Of a stretch of 64,000 nucleotides of DNA, positions 41,711 through 50,364 are shown one piece after another. The stretch covers positions 248,001 to 312,000 of the forward strand of contig NZ_JARLTC010000007.1 of NCBI RefSeq assembly GCF_029382225.1, in the 5' to 3' direction. How positions within the stretch are numbered: the stretch's first letter is position 1; each line of letters opens with the position of its first letter. A model generated the notes under the pieces. It made no database searches. It was given only the letters and a program-made list of their open reading frames with translations, and was not told the origin of the DNA. The position numbers and the translations under genes are program-made. This stretch comes from Spongiactinospora sp. TRM90649 (GTDB lineage Bacteria; Actinomycetota; Actinomycetes; Streptosporangiales; Streptosporangiaceae).

Positions 41711-42322
41711 ATGATAGAAATTCTCGGCATGGAGTTCTTCTGTTATCACCGCGATCGGGTGGATTCGGCGGCGTTGCGTGATGAGCTGATTGAGGAGCAC
41801 TGGTCCTATATGGACAGATACGCGGCGGAGCTGATCGCGCGGGGGCCGACCTTCGTCCGGGGGACCGAGACGGCGAGCGGCAGTGTGCACATCGTCGACC
41901 TGCCTGATCTCGCCACGGCTCGGGCGTTCGTCTTCGACGAGCCCAACTACCAGGCCGGGATCTACCGGGATGTGCTGTTGCGGCGCTGGCGCAACGTGCT
42001 CGGCCGCACCATGTGGGACTTTCCCGGCGGGCGGGAAGGCGGGAACCGGTATCTGGTGCTCGGGCTCGGGTCCGGACCGGCCGTGGACCTTGTCCCGCCA
42101 CCCGGTCATGAAGGTCATGAAGGTCATGAAGGTCGTGAAGGTCATGAAGGTCGTGACGGGCTGATCGCGTACGGCCCGCTGCTCTCGGACGACGGCACAC
42201 GCTGGCTGGGGACGGCGCTGCTGATCCGCGCGACGGATCCGGAAGCCGCACGGACCGTCCTGACGGTGGATCGGTACGCCGACATCGAGGTGCACGACTG
42301 GGAGTTCGGCGGGCGACGGTAA
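41711..42322 (+). CDS. YciI-like protein with GHE repeat insert
   Basis: A 203-residue protein with two YciI-type ferredoxin-like domains (RDELIEEHWSYMDRYAAELI and LIAYGPLLSDDGTRWLGTAL). Between them lies an insert of six Gly-His/Arg-Glu/Asp triplets (about 132-149) encoded by a 9-bp tandem repeat. Start ATG 41711 or 41729. YciI proteins are small putative dehydratases or stress proteins; the catalytic His/Asp pair is not clear here. Confidence 0.7.
   Translation: MIEILGMEFFCYHRDRVDSAALRDELIEEHWSYMDRYAAELIARGPTFVRGTETASGSVHIVDLPDLATARAFVFDEPNYQAGIYRDVLLRRWRNVLGRTMWDFPGGREGGNRYLVLGLGSGPAVDLVPPPGHEGHEGHEGREGHEGRDGLIAYGPLLSDDGTRWLGTALLIRATDPEAARTVLTVDRYADIEVHDWEFGGRR
42104..42157 (+). repeat. 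9-bp coding microsatellite
   Basis: Six copies of GGTCATGAA or GGTCGTGAA/C in frame within the YciI-like gene. Unit gain or loss would change the protein length without a frameshift. Confidence 0.9.
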
Positions 42323-42540
42323 GAGCGGGCGAAGGGCCATGGGCAGACGGCCGGGCGATCCTCGGGGGCGTGGCGGCGGTTCGTGGGGGCCGCCCCAGGC
42401 CGTGGCGTCGTGGAGCGATCCAAGGGATGGCCGAAAGATCCGACAACGGCACTACCTCTTTTCTCGTCAGCCTCAGTGGCCACTGGCTACGCTGATCTTC
42501 GAATTTCCATACATGAGGATTTTTCAGGACTCAGGTAGTC

Positions 42541-43206
42541 GCCACCCCTCGGAGTATCAGTGAGACCACGGTCTCTATCGGCGAGCGTCGTTGTGCTCGC
42601 ATCGTCGCCACCGTCGACAAGGCCACGCTGGCCGCGCTCAAGACCGACGAGCGTGTGAAGGCCGTCTACAAGGACGAACTCGGCAAGCCGGCGCTCGACG
42701 TCAGCACCAAGCTGATCGGTTCGGACAAGGCCAACCAGGCGGGCTGGACCGGCCAGGGCTCCACCATCGCGATCATCGACAACGGCGTCGACCGGGATCA
42801 CCCGTTCTTCGCCGGGCGGATCGTGGGCGAGGCGTGCTTCTCCACCACCGACTCCGACCCGGAACTCCAGGCCGTCTCGTTGTGCCCCACCGGCACGACC
42901 AGCCAGTCCGGCGACGGTGCGGCGGACGTGAAGACCGCGCAGTGCATGGTGGACAAGCTGTCCGATCGGACCCTCCTGTGCTACCTGACGATCGCGCAGA
43001 ACGGCAGCAAGGTCTTCCCCGAGGTCAACGACGCCCGTTCGCTCGGCAAGGCGTACAAGATCCTCGCCGCCACGAGCAAGGCGGCCAAGGCGCTGCTCGA
43101 CCGTGAACTGCTGGCCGCCTGGTTCAACTGCGCCCACGGCGTCCACAACGGCTCCGCCAAGGTCCACGGCGGCACCACGCTGAAGCAGGCCATCGCCCAC
43201 CGCTGA
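42541..43206 (+). pseudogene. Truncated subtilisin-like protease (S8) relic
   Basis: The frame opens inside a propeptide-like segment (VDKATLAALKTDERVKAVYK), then shows the S8 catalytic Asp block GSTIAIIDNGVDRDHPFF. The His (GTHVAG) and Ser (GTSMA) blocks are absent; the text switches to an unrelated C-terminus. No start codon with ribosome site fits the propeptide. 5' truncation plus an internal deletion is the likely history. Confidence 0.7.
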
Positions 43207-43503
43207 GCGGTCTCGCCTCGCCAAGAGCAGTCCGTCCAGCTCAAGGAGCGGACCGACTGCCGGTACAAGCACGTCAACAGGTAGCGAGCACCACTTGGGG
43301 GGGCGGTGCGGCGTCGCAACGCCCCCCGAGCGTCTGACATGACTCGATGATGTCTCCGTGGTCATATCCCGAACCTGAGGCAATCTTTGGCCGTGTCCCG
43401 GGAGGTCGCCGGCGACGAATGGACAATGCGCTGACTGATCGACCCGTCCGCCTATGGAGGAAATTCCGACCGTACGTGCACGACTGGACTCGAAAGGAAA
43501 CCC

Positions 43504-43941
43504 ATGCGCATCCATCGAACGCTCGGCGCCCTGGTCGGTGCCGCTCTGCTGCTGGTGACGGCGGGCGCCGTCGTCGCGCCCAGCGCACAGGCCGGTACGG
43601 CAAGCACGGCGGTGTCGCTGGACCCGCCGACCGTGAGCTCCACGAGCTGGTACTACATTCGAGCCTTCTCGAATCCGCCGTACGTGAGCCAGCCGGTGGC
43701 GGTGAGCGTCACCGGTGGCGTGCCGCCGTACTCCTACGCCTGGCAGAAGATCAGCGGGGACTACATCACCAGCGCGGCCAACCCCACCGGGAGCAGTACC
43801 GGCTGGTCGCGGCCGATTCCGCCGCGCAGCCGTAGCGGCGAATGGAGCTCCGAGTGGCGGTGCCTGGTCACCGACAGCCGGGGGATCATGGCCTACACGC
43901 CGACCGTCCACGTGAGCTTCATCTGGGAGAACGGCGACTGA
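43504..43941 (+). CDS. Secreted Ig-like domain protein
   Basis: A 145-residue protein with a signal peptide (about 1-30; LVGAALLLVTAGAVVAPSAQ, cleavage after QAG). The mature domain has the PKD/Ig-like pattern VAVSVTGGVPPYSYAWQKIS and two features of that fold, a central Trp and a late Cys. AAAGGAAA precedes the ATG. It is probably a cell-surface or shed protein of unknown role. Confidence 0.65.
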   Translation: MRIHRTLGALVGAALLLVTAGAVVAPSAQAGTASTAVSLDPPTVSSTSWYYIRAFSNPPYVSQPVAVSVTGGVPPYSYAWQKISGDYITSAANPTGSSTGWSRPIPPRSRSGEWSSEWRCLVTDSRGIMAYTPTVHVSFIWENGD

Positions 43942-44256
43942 TGAACACCGGGGCGGGCCTCGGCCGTTCAGATGCGCCGGGGCCCGCTTCGCCGGCTGGT
44001 TCTTGTGCAGCCGGCGCCGCCCTCCGGTCAGGAGGAGAGCGAATTCGCCATGCCGCCGGCCGAGGCCGTCGAGGCTCCGCCGTACGGCGGAGGGCGGCTC
44101 CGCGCGATGGCGGAGACCGGGCGCGTACGGCTCGGCTGCCCGGCCGTGGTGGGCGTGTACGCAGGGCGGATATGGTCGGGGCGTGCTCGCGGACGCCCGA
44201 AACGCCCCATGGCAACCAGCCCGAAACGCCCTATGATCACCAGCCCGGAACAATCC
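43942..44256. other. Intergenic region with 24-bp direct repeat
   Basis: 315 bp without a convincing gene. Two tandem 24-bp copies beginning GCCCGAAACGCCC lie at about 44195-44242, just upstream of the chimeric regulator, and may hold or disrupt its promoter. Confidence 0.5.
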
Positions 44257-44997
44257 ATGAGACCCATGAGGATCAGGCTGGTCATCGCCGACGACCATGT
44301 CATGATCCGGGCGGGCCTGCGGCTGGTCGCGGAGAACGCGGGCGGCATCGAGGTGGTCGGCGAGGCGGCCGACGGACGGCAGGCACTCGCCGTCACCCGG
44401 GCCGAACGCCCCGACGTGCTGCTGCTGGATCTCATGATGCCCGTCATGGACGGCCTGCAGGCCGCCCGCACGCTGCTCGCCGACCCCGAGCCGCCCAAGA
44501 TCGTGATGCTGACCACGTTCGGCGGCGACGAGAACCTGGACCAGGCCCTGCGCGCGGGCGTCAACGGATTCCTGCTGAAGACCTCGCCGCCCGAGCATCT
44601 GGTCGAGGCGATCCGGGTGGCCGCGGGGCTCGACGGCCTGGACGCGCTGATCGCGCAGGTCAAGGACACGGGCGTGACGGTCGGCGCGGAGGTGCGCGGA
44701 CGGCCCCGGCCGCTGCCGCCGGGGCTCGACCTGTCGGCGTACCGGGTGGTCCAGGAGGCGCTGACCAACGCGCTCAAACACGCCCGCGCGGGCCGTATCG
44801 ATGTCACCGTCACCCACGCGCCAGGCGCGCTGATCCTGGAGGTGATCGATGACGGCCTCGGCGGGACCGCCGGAACGGGTGGGCACGGGCTGATCGGGAT
44901 GCGCGAGCGGGTGGCGTTGTACGGCGGCGAGCTGTCGGCGGGGCCGTCGCCGGGCGGTCGCGGGTACCGCGTGCACGCCAGGTTCCCGCTCGCCTGA
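44257..44997 (+). CDS. Chimeric response regulator receiver fused to histidine-kinase ATPase domain
   Basis: A 246-residue fusion. Residues about 4-120 are a complete receiver (LVIADDH, phospho-Asp in VLLLDLMMP, Lys in FLLKTS). The text then passes from EAIRVAAG directly into LDGLDALIAQVKDTG, the end of a HisKA_3 kinase, and its HATPase domain (VVQEALTNALKHA, GHGLIGMRERVALYGGELSA). The LuxR DNA-binding domain, sensor and phospho-accepting His are all absent. An in-frame deletion across a neighbouring regulator-kinase pair explains this. The stop codon lies in a 10-bp tandem repeat (44996-45023). Confidence 0.82.
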   Translation: MRPMRIRLVIADDHVMIRAGLRLVAENAGGIEVVGEAADGRQALAVTRAERPDVLLLDLMMPVMDGLQAARTLLADPEPPKIVMLTTFGGDENLDQALRAGVNGFLLKTSPPEHLVEAIRVAAGLDGLDALIAQVKDTGVTVGAEVRGRPRPLPPGLDLSAYRVVQEALTNALKHARAGRIDVTVTHAPGALILEVIDDGLGGTAGTGGHGLIGMRERVALYGGELSAGPSPGGRGYRVHARFPLA

Positions 44998-45023
44998 GCG
45001 AACCCGAGCGAACCCGAGCGAAT
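44996..45023 (+). repeat. 10-bp tandem repeat over a stop codon
   Basis: GAGCGAACCC occurs 2.8 times, with the TGA of the chimeric regulator gene at 44995-44997. Confidence 0.8.
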
Positions 45024-45143
45024 CAGCCGGGGTCCGCAGGCCCGCAGGACGGCGGAGCCCCGGTCGCCCGGCAGGCGGACGACCAGGGGGTATGCCCCGC
45101 CTTAGCGTCCTCTCCGATGGTTCGTCGTAAGGAGGGTGCCAGG

Positions 45144-45857
45144 ATGCTGGTGTTGTCAGATCCGGTTCGTTTCCGCCGCTTGGCAGCCGGGGTGTGTCTC
45201 ATCGCCGCGCCGGTCCTGTACGTCGCCGGGATCGCCGCCGATCCCGCGCTGCGACTGGGCGGCCCCACCGACACGGTCGGCCTCTACGGCCGGTACCTGG
45301 AGCAGGTGTCGGTGAGCGCGACCGTCCTGCACTGGAGCTGGGTGCTGCTCGTGCCGGGGCTGCTCGGCATGATCCATCTGGTACGTCGGCGCGCCGTGCT
45401 GCTCGGCAACGTCGCGGGCGCCGTCGCGCTGCTCGGCGTGGTGAACTTCTCCGCCCTCATGCTCGGCGACTTCTTCTACGCCCGGCTGGAGCGCGAGCTG
45501 CCCCCGGCCACCGGCGACGCGCTGGCTGATCAGGCCCTCGCCGATCCGGGGGCGATGTTCGGCTTCCAGCTCCCCGGCTTCATCGGACTCGCCGGGCTGT
45601 TCGTGCTCGGACTGGTCCTCGCCTACGGCGGCCACGCGCCGTGGTGGGCCCCGTTCGCCGTCATCGCCGGGATCTTCACCGTGCCGATCTTCTGGATCGG
45701 CACGGTGGCCGGAGGACTGCTCTACCTGGCGGGAGCGGGCGTGATCGGGCTGCACATGATCCGGATGACCGACGCCGAGTGGGCCGCCCAGCCGTCGGCC
45801 GGCGCTCCGGAAGACCGGTCAGGATTCGAGAAGCGTCCGCGCCCGGAGCGCACCTAG
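45144..45857 (+). CDS. Integral membrane protein
   Basis: A 237-residue protein with six predicted helices (from LAAGVCLIAAPVLYVAGIAA to AGGLLYLAGAGVIGL). AAGGAGG lies 9 bp before ATG 45144. No transporter motif is visible; the type is frequent in actinomycetes without assigned role. The reductase gene follows directly (2 bp after the stop), so they are probably co-transcribed. Confidence 0.7.
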   Translation: MLVLSDPVRFRRLAAGVCLIAAPVLYVAGIAADPALRLGGPTDTVGLYGRYLEQVSVSATVLHWSWVLLVPGLLGMIHLVRRRAVLLGNVAGAVALLGVVNFSALMLGDFFYARLERELPPATGDALADQALADPGAMFGFQLPGFIGLAGLFVLGLVLAYGGHAPWWAPFAVIAGIFTVPIFWIGTVAGGLLYLAGAGVIGLHMIRMTDAEWAAQPSAGAPEDRSGFEKRPRPERT

Positions 45858-45858
45858 T

Positions 45859-46338
45859 GTGACCGGCATGGACACGAAACCGCAGCGTAAGCAGGGCACA
45901 CCCGGGGCGTTCTCCCGGTGGACGCAGCATCGGGCGAACGCCCGAATGAACCGCAAGATCCGGCGGGGCAAGGCCACGTTCATGGGCATGGACGTCCTGA
46001 TCCTCAACACGGTGGGCCGCCTCAGCGGGCAGCCGCGCGAGACCCCGGTGGCCTTCTTCCCCGACGTCGCCGCCTCCGGTGGCGAGGACTCCTGGCTGAT
46101 CGTGGCCTCGGGCGGCGGAAGCCTGCACCCCGACTGGCACGCCAACCTGATGGCCAACCCCGGCCAGGTCACGATCGAGGTCGCCGGCCGGGGCACCCTC
46201 CCGGTCACCCCGCACCGCCTCGACGGCTCCGAACGCGAGCAGGCCTGGCAGGTCATCGCGGCCGCCCAGCCCCGCATCGCCAAATACCAGGCCAAATCCA
46301 CTCGCCAATACCCGGTGATCCGCCTCAGCGCCCGGTGA
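45859..46338 (+). CDS. Deazaflavin (F420)-dependent nitroreductase-family protein
   Basis: A 159-residue split-barrel protein of the Ddn family: MDVLILNTVGRLSGQPRETP, the phosphate-binding SWLIVASGGGSLHPDWHANL and ANPGQVTIEV. Members bind F420 and reduce quinones or nitroaromatics. Starts GTG 45859 or ATG 45868. The stop codon sits in a 12-bp tandem repeat (46335-46369). Confidence 0.85.
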   Translation: MTGMDTKPQRKQGTPGAFSRWTQHRANARMNRKIRRGKATFMGMDVLILNTVGRLSGQPRETPVAFFPDVAASGGEDSWLIVASGGGSLHPDWHANLMANPGQVTIEVAGRGTLPVTPHRLDGSEREQAWQVIAAAQPRIAKYQAKSTRQYPVIRLSAR

Positions 46339-46369
46339 AGGGCCCAGTGAAGGGCCCAGTGAAGGGCCC
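46335..46369 (+). repeat. 12-bp tandem repeat over a stop codon
   Basis: GTGAAGGGCCCA occurs about 2.9 times; the first unit holds the TGA of the F420-type gene. Confidence 0.8.
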
Positions 46370-46391
46370 GGCTAGTGGCACGGTGTCAGCG

Positions 46392-47024
46392 TCAGGGGAG
46401 CAGGCCGCGGTCGTAAGCGGTGGCCACGGCGGAGGCTCGGTCGGAGACGCCGAGTTTCGTGTAGATGTGGGCCAGGTGGGTCTTCACCGTGGTCTCGCTG
46501 ATGAAGAGGGCGGCGGCGGCCTCCTTGTTGGTGGAGCCACGGGCGACCAGGGCGAGGACGGTCCGTTCGCGTTCGCTCAGGCCGGCCGGGGCCGGGGTGC
46601 GGACGCGGTCGAGGACGCGGGCCGCCACCGCCGGGGACAGCACCGTCTCGCCCGCCGCCGCCGCGCGGATCGCGCGGAAGACCTCCTCGCGCGGGGAGTC
46701 CTTCAGCAGGTAGCCGATCGCGCCCGCCGTCAGCGCCGGGAGCACGTCGTCGTCGCCGTCGTAGGTGGTCAGCACGAGGACGCGGGCCGAGGGCACCCGT
46801 TCGGCCAGCAGCTCGATGAACCGCGCGCCGCCCAGGCCCGGCATGCGCAGGTCGGTCAGCACGACGTCGGGGCGTTCCCGGACGGCGATGGCCAGCCCGC
46901 GCTCGCCGTCCTCGGCCTCGCCGACGACCTCCAGGTCGGCCTGTTCGACGAACATGCCGCGCAGGCCGTCCCGGACCACGGGGTGGTCGTCCACGATGAC
47001 CAGCCGTACCGGCCGCGCGCTCAC
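46392..47024 (-). CDS. NarL/LuxR-family response regulator
   Basis: A 210-residue regulator. Receiver: VIVDDHP, VVLTDLRMP and YLLKDS; LuxR helix-turn-helix: LSERERTVLALVARGSTNKE then TVKTHLAHIYTKLGVSDR. It overlaps the kinase stop by 4 bp (ATGA), so the pair is one operon. Confidence 0.9.
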   Translation of the reverse strand: MSARPVRLVIVDDHPVVRDGLRGMFVEQADLEVVGEAEDGERGLAIAVRERPDVVLTDLRMPGLGGARFIELLAERVPSARVLVLTTYDGDDDVLPALTAGAIGYLLKDSPREEVFRAIRAAAAGETVLSPAVAARVLDRVRTPAPAGLSERERTVLALVARGSTNKEAAAALFISETTVKTHLAHIYTKLGVSDRASAVATAYDRGLLP

Positions 47025-48259
47025 GGCGCCTCCCGTTCCGCGTCGGCGGGGATCGCGGGGATCGCGGGGATCGTCACGCTGACCGCCGTGCCCTGACCGG
47101 GCGCGGACTCCACCTCGGCGTTCCCGGCGAGCCGCACCACCCGCTGCCGCATGGCCGTGAGCCCGAAGCCCCCGCCTTCCAGTTCGGCCGGGTCGAAGCC
47201 CTTCCCGTCGTCCCGGATATCGGCCACCACCACGTCCTCCATGTAAGACAGGGTGACACCGGTCTTGTCCGCTTCGGCGTGCCTGGCCACATTGGCCAGC
47301 GCCTCCTGTACAGCCCGGTACAAGGTCACCTCCACCTCGGGATGCAGCAGCCGCGCGGTGCCGGTCACGGTTAGCGTGGCGGGCAGTTCGTGCGTGGCGC
47401 TCCAGCGGGAGACCAACTCCGACAGCGCCTCCGGCAGGCGGGTCTCCGCCAGCGGCCCCGGGCGCAGGCCGTCCAGGGACCTGCGGACCTCCGTCAGGCT
47501 CTCCCTGGCGAGGCCACGGGCGACGGCCAGGCGCCGCCGTACCGCGTCGGCGTCGTTCGCGACCTCCTCGGCCGCCTCCAACTGCGTGACGATGCCCGCC
47601 AGCCCCTGGGCCATGGTGTCGTGGATCTCCCGCGCCAGCCTGCCCCGCTCACCGGCCACCCCGGTACGGCGGGCCGCCGCCAGCAGCCTTCCCTGCAACT
47701 CGGCGTTCTCCTCCCCGAGCCGGGCCAGCCGGGCGTTGGCGCCCTCCAGCGCCCGGTTGGCCGCCTGCCGTCGCTTGACCTCGGCCTCCAGAACCCTGAT
47801 GCTCCAGCCGACGAACGCGGCCACCACCGCGCCGACGAACACCTGAACCCCCTGCCACGGGCTCTCCGCGTTGAGCAGTGCGTACGGACCGCCCACCGCG
47901 ACGAGCGCCGTGGCCGCCACCCCCACGTAGGCGTAACGGCCCGGCAGTGCCACGAACGCCGCCGGGAAGCAGGCGAACACCAGCAGCGCGTACGCCAGGT
48001 GCCGCGAGGACAGCACCCACGTCAGCGCGAGCAGCCCGGCGAAGTAGCCCGCCATCGGCAGCAGCGCCCGCTCCGGCCAGTCGGGGTGCGCCAGCATCAT
48101 CCACCAGTGCCACAGCGCGACGAGCACGGACACCCCGAGCGTGACGGCCCGATCGGGCAGCGGCACGGACGGGTCGGCCAGCGCGATCACCGTCGCCGGC
48201 GCGAGCAGGTACAGCGGCACGAGACGCCAGGCCCGCTCGCCGTCTTGGTATCGCGCCAC
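47021..48259 (-). CDS. Sensor histidine kinase, HisKA_3 type
   Basis: A 412-residue kinase. About six transmembrane helices (15-165) with short loops, a coiled coil (about 170-205; ANRALEGANARLARLGEENA), the phospho-accepting His in LAREIHDTMAQGLAG, and a HATPase domain (AVQEALANVARHA, DDGKGFDP, GFGLTAMRQR). GTG 48259 with GGGGGAA upstream is chosen over a much longer frame. It acts on the regulator encoded downstream. Confidence 0.88.
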   Translation of the reverse strand: MARYQDGERAWRLVPLYLLAPATVIALADPSVPLPDRAVTLGVSVLVALWHWWMMLAHPDWPERALLPMAGYFAGLLALTWVLSSRHLAYALLVFACFPAAFVALPGRYAYVGVAATALVAVGGPYALLNAESPWQGVQVFVGAVVAAFVGWSIRVLEAEVKRRQAANRALEGANARLARLGEENAELQGRLLAAARRTGVAGERGRLAREIHDTMAQGLAGIVTQLEAAEEVANDADAVRRRLAVARGLARESLTEVRRSLDGLRPGPLAETRLPEALSELVSRWSATHELPATLTVTGTARLLHPEVEVTLYRAVQEALANVARHAEADKTGVTLSYMEDVVVADIRDDGKGFDPAELEGGGFGLTAMRQRVVRLAGNAEVESAPGQGTAVSVTIPAIPAIPADAEREAP

Positions 48260-48273
48260 GCCGTTCCCCCTTG

Positions 48274-49434
48274 CTATCGACGGCGGGGGTACGTCAGGCG
48301 CCGCAGCAACGTCTCCGCAGGCCCACGCACACCGCCCCTGCGCATGAACTCCGCCGCGACCACTGTCGCACCCCACGTGCCGATCGCCAACGCGACCGTG
48401 GCGGCGGACCCCAGCCGGCCGCCGAGCCCCAGCGTATAGGGGGCCAGCAGGGCCACGAAGATCACGGATTGCATGAGGTAGCACGTCATCGAACGCTGCC
48501 CGCAGGCCGCCAGCGCGGTCACCAGCGGGCCGCGCCGCGCCGTCCCGGCCCGTGTTTCGATCCGCTGGGCGATCAGCGCGATCAGGGCCGCGTAGCCGAG
48601 GCCACCGGCGATGCCGGACACGATGTGGAGGGCGTTGAACGCAGCCATCGCGGCGGCGGCGTCCGTGTGGACGAACCCGCCCGCGTTCAGCCCCACCGGG
48701 AGCCCGCCGAGCACGGCGACGAGCGGACCCCACAGGGCGGCCCGCCGCAGCAGCCGATCCGGGACGGCCGGCAGGTCCCGCCGTCCCGCCCACATGCCGA
48801 CCAGCGCGGCACTGCCCACGCCCAGCATCCCGACCGGCGTCATCAGCCACTCCATCGGCCGCAGCAGCAACGCGGTCACCGGGTCCTCGACGGCGAACGA
48901 CCAGAAGTACGTCCGCTCGTTCGTGCCGTACGGCGTGCTGTAGGCCAGCGTGGACGCCAGGGCGACGGGCACCAGCCAGGCCCCGGCGATGATCAGCAGG
49001 GTCCGGTCGCGCACCCGTAGCAACCGGCACAGCACGAGGCCGAGCAGCCCGTAGACGCCGAGCACGTCCCCGGAGAACAGCAGCGTGGCGTGCACCGCCC
49101 CGAACGCGATCAGCCACGCGCTCCGCCGCCGCAGCACCCGCCGCCCCTCGTCGTCGTCACGCCGCCGCGCCCAGATCCGCGCCACGCCGTAGCCGAGCAG
49201 CGCGGCGAACATCGGGTAGGCCCGGCCGTCGACGAACGTCATGTTCAGCGCGGCCGTGACCCGGTCGAGGAGACCGTGCTCGATGATGTGCTGCCGGACG
49301 CCGTACGGCCGGCCGTACAGGTAGATGGCGGAGTTGGCCACGGCGATCAGCGCCAGCATGACCCCTCTGGCCAGGTCGGGCGCAAGCTGCCGCTCCCCCT
49401 CCCCAACCGGCCGCAACCCCAGGGCGACTACCAC
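48274..49434 (-). CDS. DUF418 membrane protein
   Basis: A 386-residue polytopic protein with about nine helices. The conserved features are RGVMLALIAVANSAIYLY, FALL-type text YPMFAALLGYGVA, and the C-terminal QRSMTCYLMQSVIF block typical of DUF418. GAGGAGGG 5 bp upstream supports GTG 49434. It ends up 14 bp before the kinase gene, so all three genes may be one transcript. Role unknown; the family resembles acyltransferase-type membrane proteins. Confidence 0.82.
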   Translation of the reverse strand: MVVALGLRPVGEGERQLAPDLARGVMLALIAVANSAIYLYGRPYGVRQHIIEHGLLDRVTAALNMTFVDGRAYPMFAALLGYGVARIWARRRDDDEGRRVLRRRSAWLIAFGAVHATLLFSGDVLGVYGLLGLVLCRLLRVRDRTLLIIAGAWLVPVALASTLAYSTPYGTNERTYFWSFAVEDPVTALLLRPMEWLMTPVGMLGVGSAALVGMWAGRRDLPAVPDRLLRRAALWGPLVAVLGGLPVGLNAGGFVHTDAAAAMAAFNALHIVSGIAGGLGYAALIALIAQRIETRAGTARRGPLVTALAACGQRSMTCYLMQSVIFVALLAPYTLGLGGRLGSAATVALAIGTWGATVVAAEFMRRGGVRGPAETLLRRLTYPRRR

Positions 49435-49790
49435 GTTCCCTCCTCGGCTCGACGTCTCCCCCGAGTGTGCGAGACCGGGCAAGGCCCCCGAATCGTGCGA
49501 CAGTGCGCCCTTCACCAGCAGACGAACGATCCCCCCATCCCCCATTCGGAGGATCCGCCAGCCCCTGCCGCCCCGCTCTTGTACTCCCAGGGAGCGCGCT
49601 GACGCGCACCCAATCGCCCTCGCTTCACTCGGACCCTTTCTCGGGCCGGGCTCCGCCCGGCGCTCGCGCCGCCTCGGCCGCCTGGATTCCCCGACCAGAC
49701 TGCGACATCCCTGAGCGTGACCCGCCCAGTGCCTCGAACAGGCAGGACAGCACGACCCCACAGCCTGACGCGCCCTGTCGCGCGCGGAGT
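49435..49790. other. Intergenic region, nothing recognised
   Basis: 356 bp upstream of the DUF418 operon. It has one GC-rich inverted segment (GGGCCGGGCTCCGCCCGGC at about 49644) and no coding frame. Confidence 0.4.
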
Positions 49791-50024
49791 TCACCCGTTG
49801 GCGGACGCTTGCGAGCGCCTGCGCTGCCGGTGGATCATCCAGACCGCCAGGACACCATCGAGAACGAAACTCAGAGCCAGCGCGACATAGCCCGCGGTCT
49901 TATACGGCCCGACTACATACGGACTCTCTCCGTAATGCTTCGCCAGCGCGAGCAGCGCGACCACCATGCCGACGACGACCATCTGGGCGGCGACGAAAAC
50001 GGCGATGACCCTCATGATCGGCAT
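49791..50024 (-). CDS. Small two-helix membrane protein
   Basis: A 77-residue protein with helices at about 6-29 (VIAVFVAAQMVVVGMVVALL) and 44-64, and a basic tail (HRQRRRSQ). ATG 50024 or 50015 could start it. No family recognised. Confidence 0.55.
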   Translation of the reverse strand: MPIMRVIAVFVAAQMVVVGMVVALLALAKHYGESPYVVGPYKTAGYVALALSFVLDGVLAVWMIHRQRRRSQASANG

Positions 50025-50364
50025 GCCGGAAATCGTACGACAGGACGCCTGTGAGCGTACCTGTCATCGTCGGCCGAGACCTCCTCGACGACATCGGCCA
50101 GAGGGCCGCCGATCTCTACGGCGAGTTGGAGTCGGCGCTGGTCAGGGCCACTGCCGTGCGGCTGGGAGAGGCCGTCGGCCAGCGCCTCTCCGAGCAGGAT
50201 GAGCCGCACGCCGTCGTCCTTCCTTCCGGCCGTCCCGCGGGCGGGGGGTGCGGTGGTGTGTACGTGCAGGGCGACGGGGCGAGTGGGTGGGAGGGCGTTC
50301 GTGCGCACCCTCCGTCAGGGACGGGGAGATGGGTGGGGGCGCGCCCGATCGCGGGGGATGAGGG
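50025..50364. other. Possible gene relic upstream of decarboxylase 3' end
   Basis: A GTG at 50051 opens a plus-strand frame with good third-position GC to about 50230 (VPVIVGRDLLDDIGQRAADL), after which the frame becomes repetitive and antisense to the next gene. The minus strand is also open. I see a possible gene fragment but cannot choose. Confidence 0.3.

Noticed and set aside
47021..49117. A single 698-codon frame covering the kinase and the region upstream
   Set aside because: The part above 48259 is antisense to the DUF418 gene, is Arg/Ala-rich and has no domains. GTG 48259 has a strong ribosome site.
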